DNA of 6,083 nt. Source: Verrucomicrobiaceae bacterium. Its GTDB lineage: Bacteria; Verrucomicrobiota; Verrucomicrobiae; Verrucomicrobiales; Akkermansiaceae. This document shows positions 5,214 through 6,083 of the stretch, in pieces. A model generated the notes under the pieces. That model worked only from the letters and a program-made list of their open reading frames with translations. It did no database searches and had not been told where the DNA came from. Within the stretch, counting starts at the first letter, position 1; each line of letters begins with the position of its first letter. The stretch lies in assembly GCA_947372405.1 (NCBI GenBank), contig CANBTO010000330.1:1-6083 (forward strand). The letters are read 5' to 3'. Position numbers and translations under genes: made by a program.

Positions 5214-5301
5214 GGGCTAGCGGCTAGGGGTCAGGGGCTGGAAAAGACGCCAGAGTGTCAATTCTTCGCTGGCCCCTAGCCCCTGATCCCTGATCCCTCA
5301 G
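5214..5301. repeat. inverted pair of degenerate heptamer tandem arrays forming a long hairpin
   Basis: The left arm (5214-5241) is four heptamers such as GCTAGGG and GTCAGGG. The right arm (5274-5301) is four heptamers of the complementary type, including CCCTGAT twice. Positions 5222-5239 pair with 5278-5295: 14 Watson-Crick pairs, 3 G-U and 1 mismatch, nine of them consecutive. Inside the loop, GCCAG (5249-5253) pairs with CTGGC (5269-5273). TTTT follows at 5302-5305, so in plus-strand RNA this could also stop transcription. It lies between the convergent phosphoesterase operon and the right-edge gene. It looks like a dispersed intergenic repeat, similar in style to heptamer repeats of cyanobacteria. 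Confidence 0.75.
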
Positions 5302-5364
5302 TTTTCATTGAGTCGTATGATTTGTTGGAGATGGTATCAGAGGACTGGCCTGAAAGCCATCTGC

Positions 5365-6083
5365 TCACTTCCCTGCTCGGGCGATGAGGAAGCCCTCTGC
5401 ATCGAAAGTGCAGCCTGCGGGCAGGGGCAGTCCGCCCTCGGGGGCGGCGGGGCCGTGGGCGTGGATGGTGCTGTCGGCCGGGCGGGTGGTGAAATGCCAA
5501 CCGGGCAGGGGTTTGCCCCAGGAGCGGGGTTTGTGCCCGTGCTGGGGCTCGAAGTTGTCGTCGGACACCGCCGGGTGGGGCATGGACATGGTGACGACAG
5601 TGCCCATCACGGCGAGGCATGGGCAGTGGCAGAGGCCGGCGCGCTCGACGGGTTTGAGGACTTTGGAGCTGAAGTCGTAGAAGGTGAGGGTGGCCGTGAT
5701 CTGGCTGGTTTGGATCACTGAGCGCAGGAAATCGCCGCCCACCCAGGTGCCGTTCGCGTCGCCGTCGAAAACGTCGCGAAGCCGCAGTTCCGCCTTGTGC
5801 ATGGCGGGAAACGCAGCGAACAGGCCGGGCAGTTCCATTAGCACGGGATCATGTTTCAGGGCGAGGAACGGCTGGTGGCGCTGGATGGCGTTGACCGCGC
5901 CAATCTGGTGGCCATTGATCCACATCCTGCGGCGGGTGTTTTCATCCAGAAGGCGGAAGGCCGCGGTGGCCGGGTTTTTGCCGGAGGGCATGCGGCTGGA
6001 CCAACTGCGGCCGGAGAATATCCAGGAAATGGCCTCGGACGAGGCGGTGAGCAGGCCGTCGCGCACGGAATCCAGGCTGACCT
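5365..6083 (-). CDS. protein of unknown function, C-terminal part (N-terminus outside window)
   Basis: A minus-strand frame stays open from the right edge to the TGA at 5365-5367, giving at least 239 codons. A GTG at 6066 could serve as start, but the frame continues upstream without a stop (VSLDSV...), so the true start probably lies beyond 6083. I do not recognise the family. Visible features, counted from the GTG: a Ser/Arg-rich segment (about 18-30), LLDENTRRRMWING (39-52), the cysteine motif CHCPC (146-150) and a His- and Pro-rich tail (about 160-220). There is no clear membrane segment. The LLDENTRRRMWI stretch vaguely recalls the 'fixed-sequence DE-x-R' blocks of large pilin-like exported proteins of Verrucomicrobiota, but this is a weak resemblance. 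It converges on the phosphoesterase operon. Confidence 0.7.
   Translation of the reverse strand, partial: VSLDSVRDGLLTASSEAISWIFSGRSWSSRMPSGKNPATAAFRLLDENTRRRMWINGHQIGAVNAIQRHQPFLALKHDPVLMELPGLFAAFPAMHKAELRLRDVFDGDANGTWVGGDFLRSVIQTSQITATLTFYDFSSKVLKPVERAGLCHCPCLAVMGTVVTMSMPHPAVSDDNFEPQHGHKPRSWGKPLPGWHFTTRPADSTIHAHGPAAPEGGLPLPAGCTFDAEGFLIARAGK

Noticed and set aside
5308..5721. Plus-strand open frame opposite the right-edge gene
   Set aside because: Gly/Ala/Val-rich sequence typical of an antisense shadow. The minus frame is longer and continues to the edge.
1..6083. CRISPR array, tRNA, rRNA, riboswitch or defence system
   Set aside because: No spaced direct repeats, no tRNA T-loop or anticodon arm pattern, no rRNA blocks and no effector domains were found on either strand.

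Overview
The window looks like part of a Verrucomicrobiota chromosome, perhaps near Luteolibacter. This is inferred from the gene style only: secreted sugar-isomerase TIM barrels, secreted calcineurin-type phosphoesterases, a cysteine-free ribosomal protein L31, GC-rich core genes and mostly absent Shine-Dalgarno sequences. No rRNA or other firm phylogenetic marker is present.

Left part (1-1560, hand-counted GC about 42-48% in sampled lines): the C-terminal end of an IS5-family DDE transposase enters from the left edge and stops at 143. Two minus-strand lipoprotein genes follow. One is 102 aa and unrecognised. The other is 251 aa, with a DUF2846-like N-terminal half and a BamE/SmpA-like C-terminal half. 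This AT-richer block reads as accessory DNA.

Middle part (1719-3100, GC up to about 68%): two minus-strand genes, each followed by its own strong intrinsic terminator. One is a secreted xylose-isomerase-like TIM-barrel protein with an intact Glu-Asp-His-Glu metal set. The other is rpmE, the zinc-independent (type B) ribosomal protein L31. A 14-bp perfect palindrome lies 20 bp before the TIM-barrel start.

Right part (3167-6083): a divergent perfect TTGACA box precedes a two-gene plus-strand operon of secreted, paralogous metallophosphoesterases joined by an ATGA overlap. The first has the full metal-binding set. The second has lost the last histidine of GHxH. The operon ends before a structured block of heptamer repeats in two inverted arms (5214-5301). 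Beyond it, a convergent minus-strand gene of unknown function runs off the right edge.

The two phosphoesterases are clearly a functional unit, probably acting outside the cytoplasm on a phosphate ester. The TIM-barrel protein may work in periplasmic sugar metabolism but is transcribed separately. I see no defence system, CRISPR array, tRNA or rRNA.
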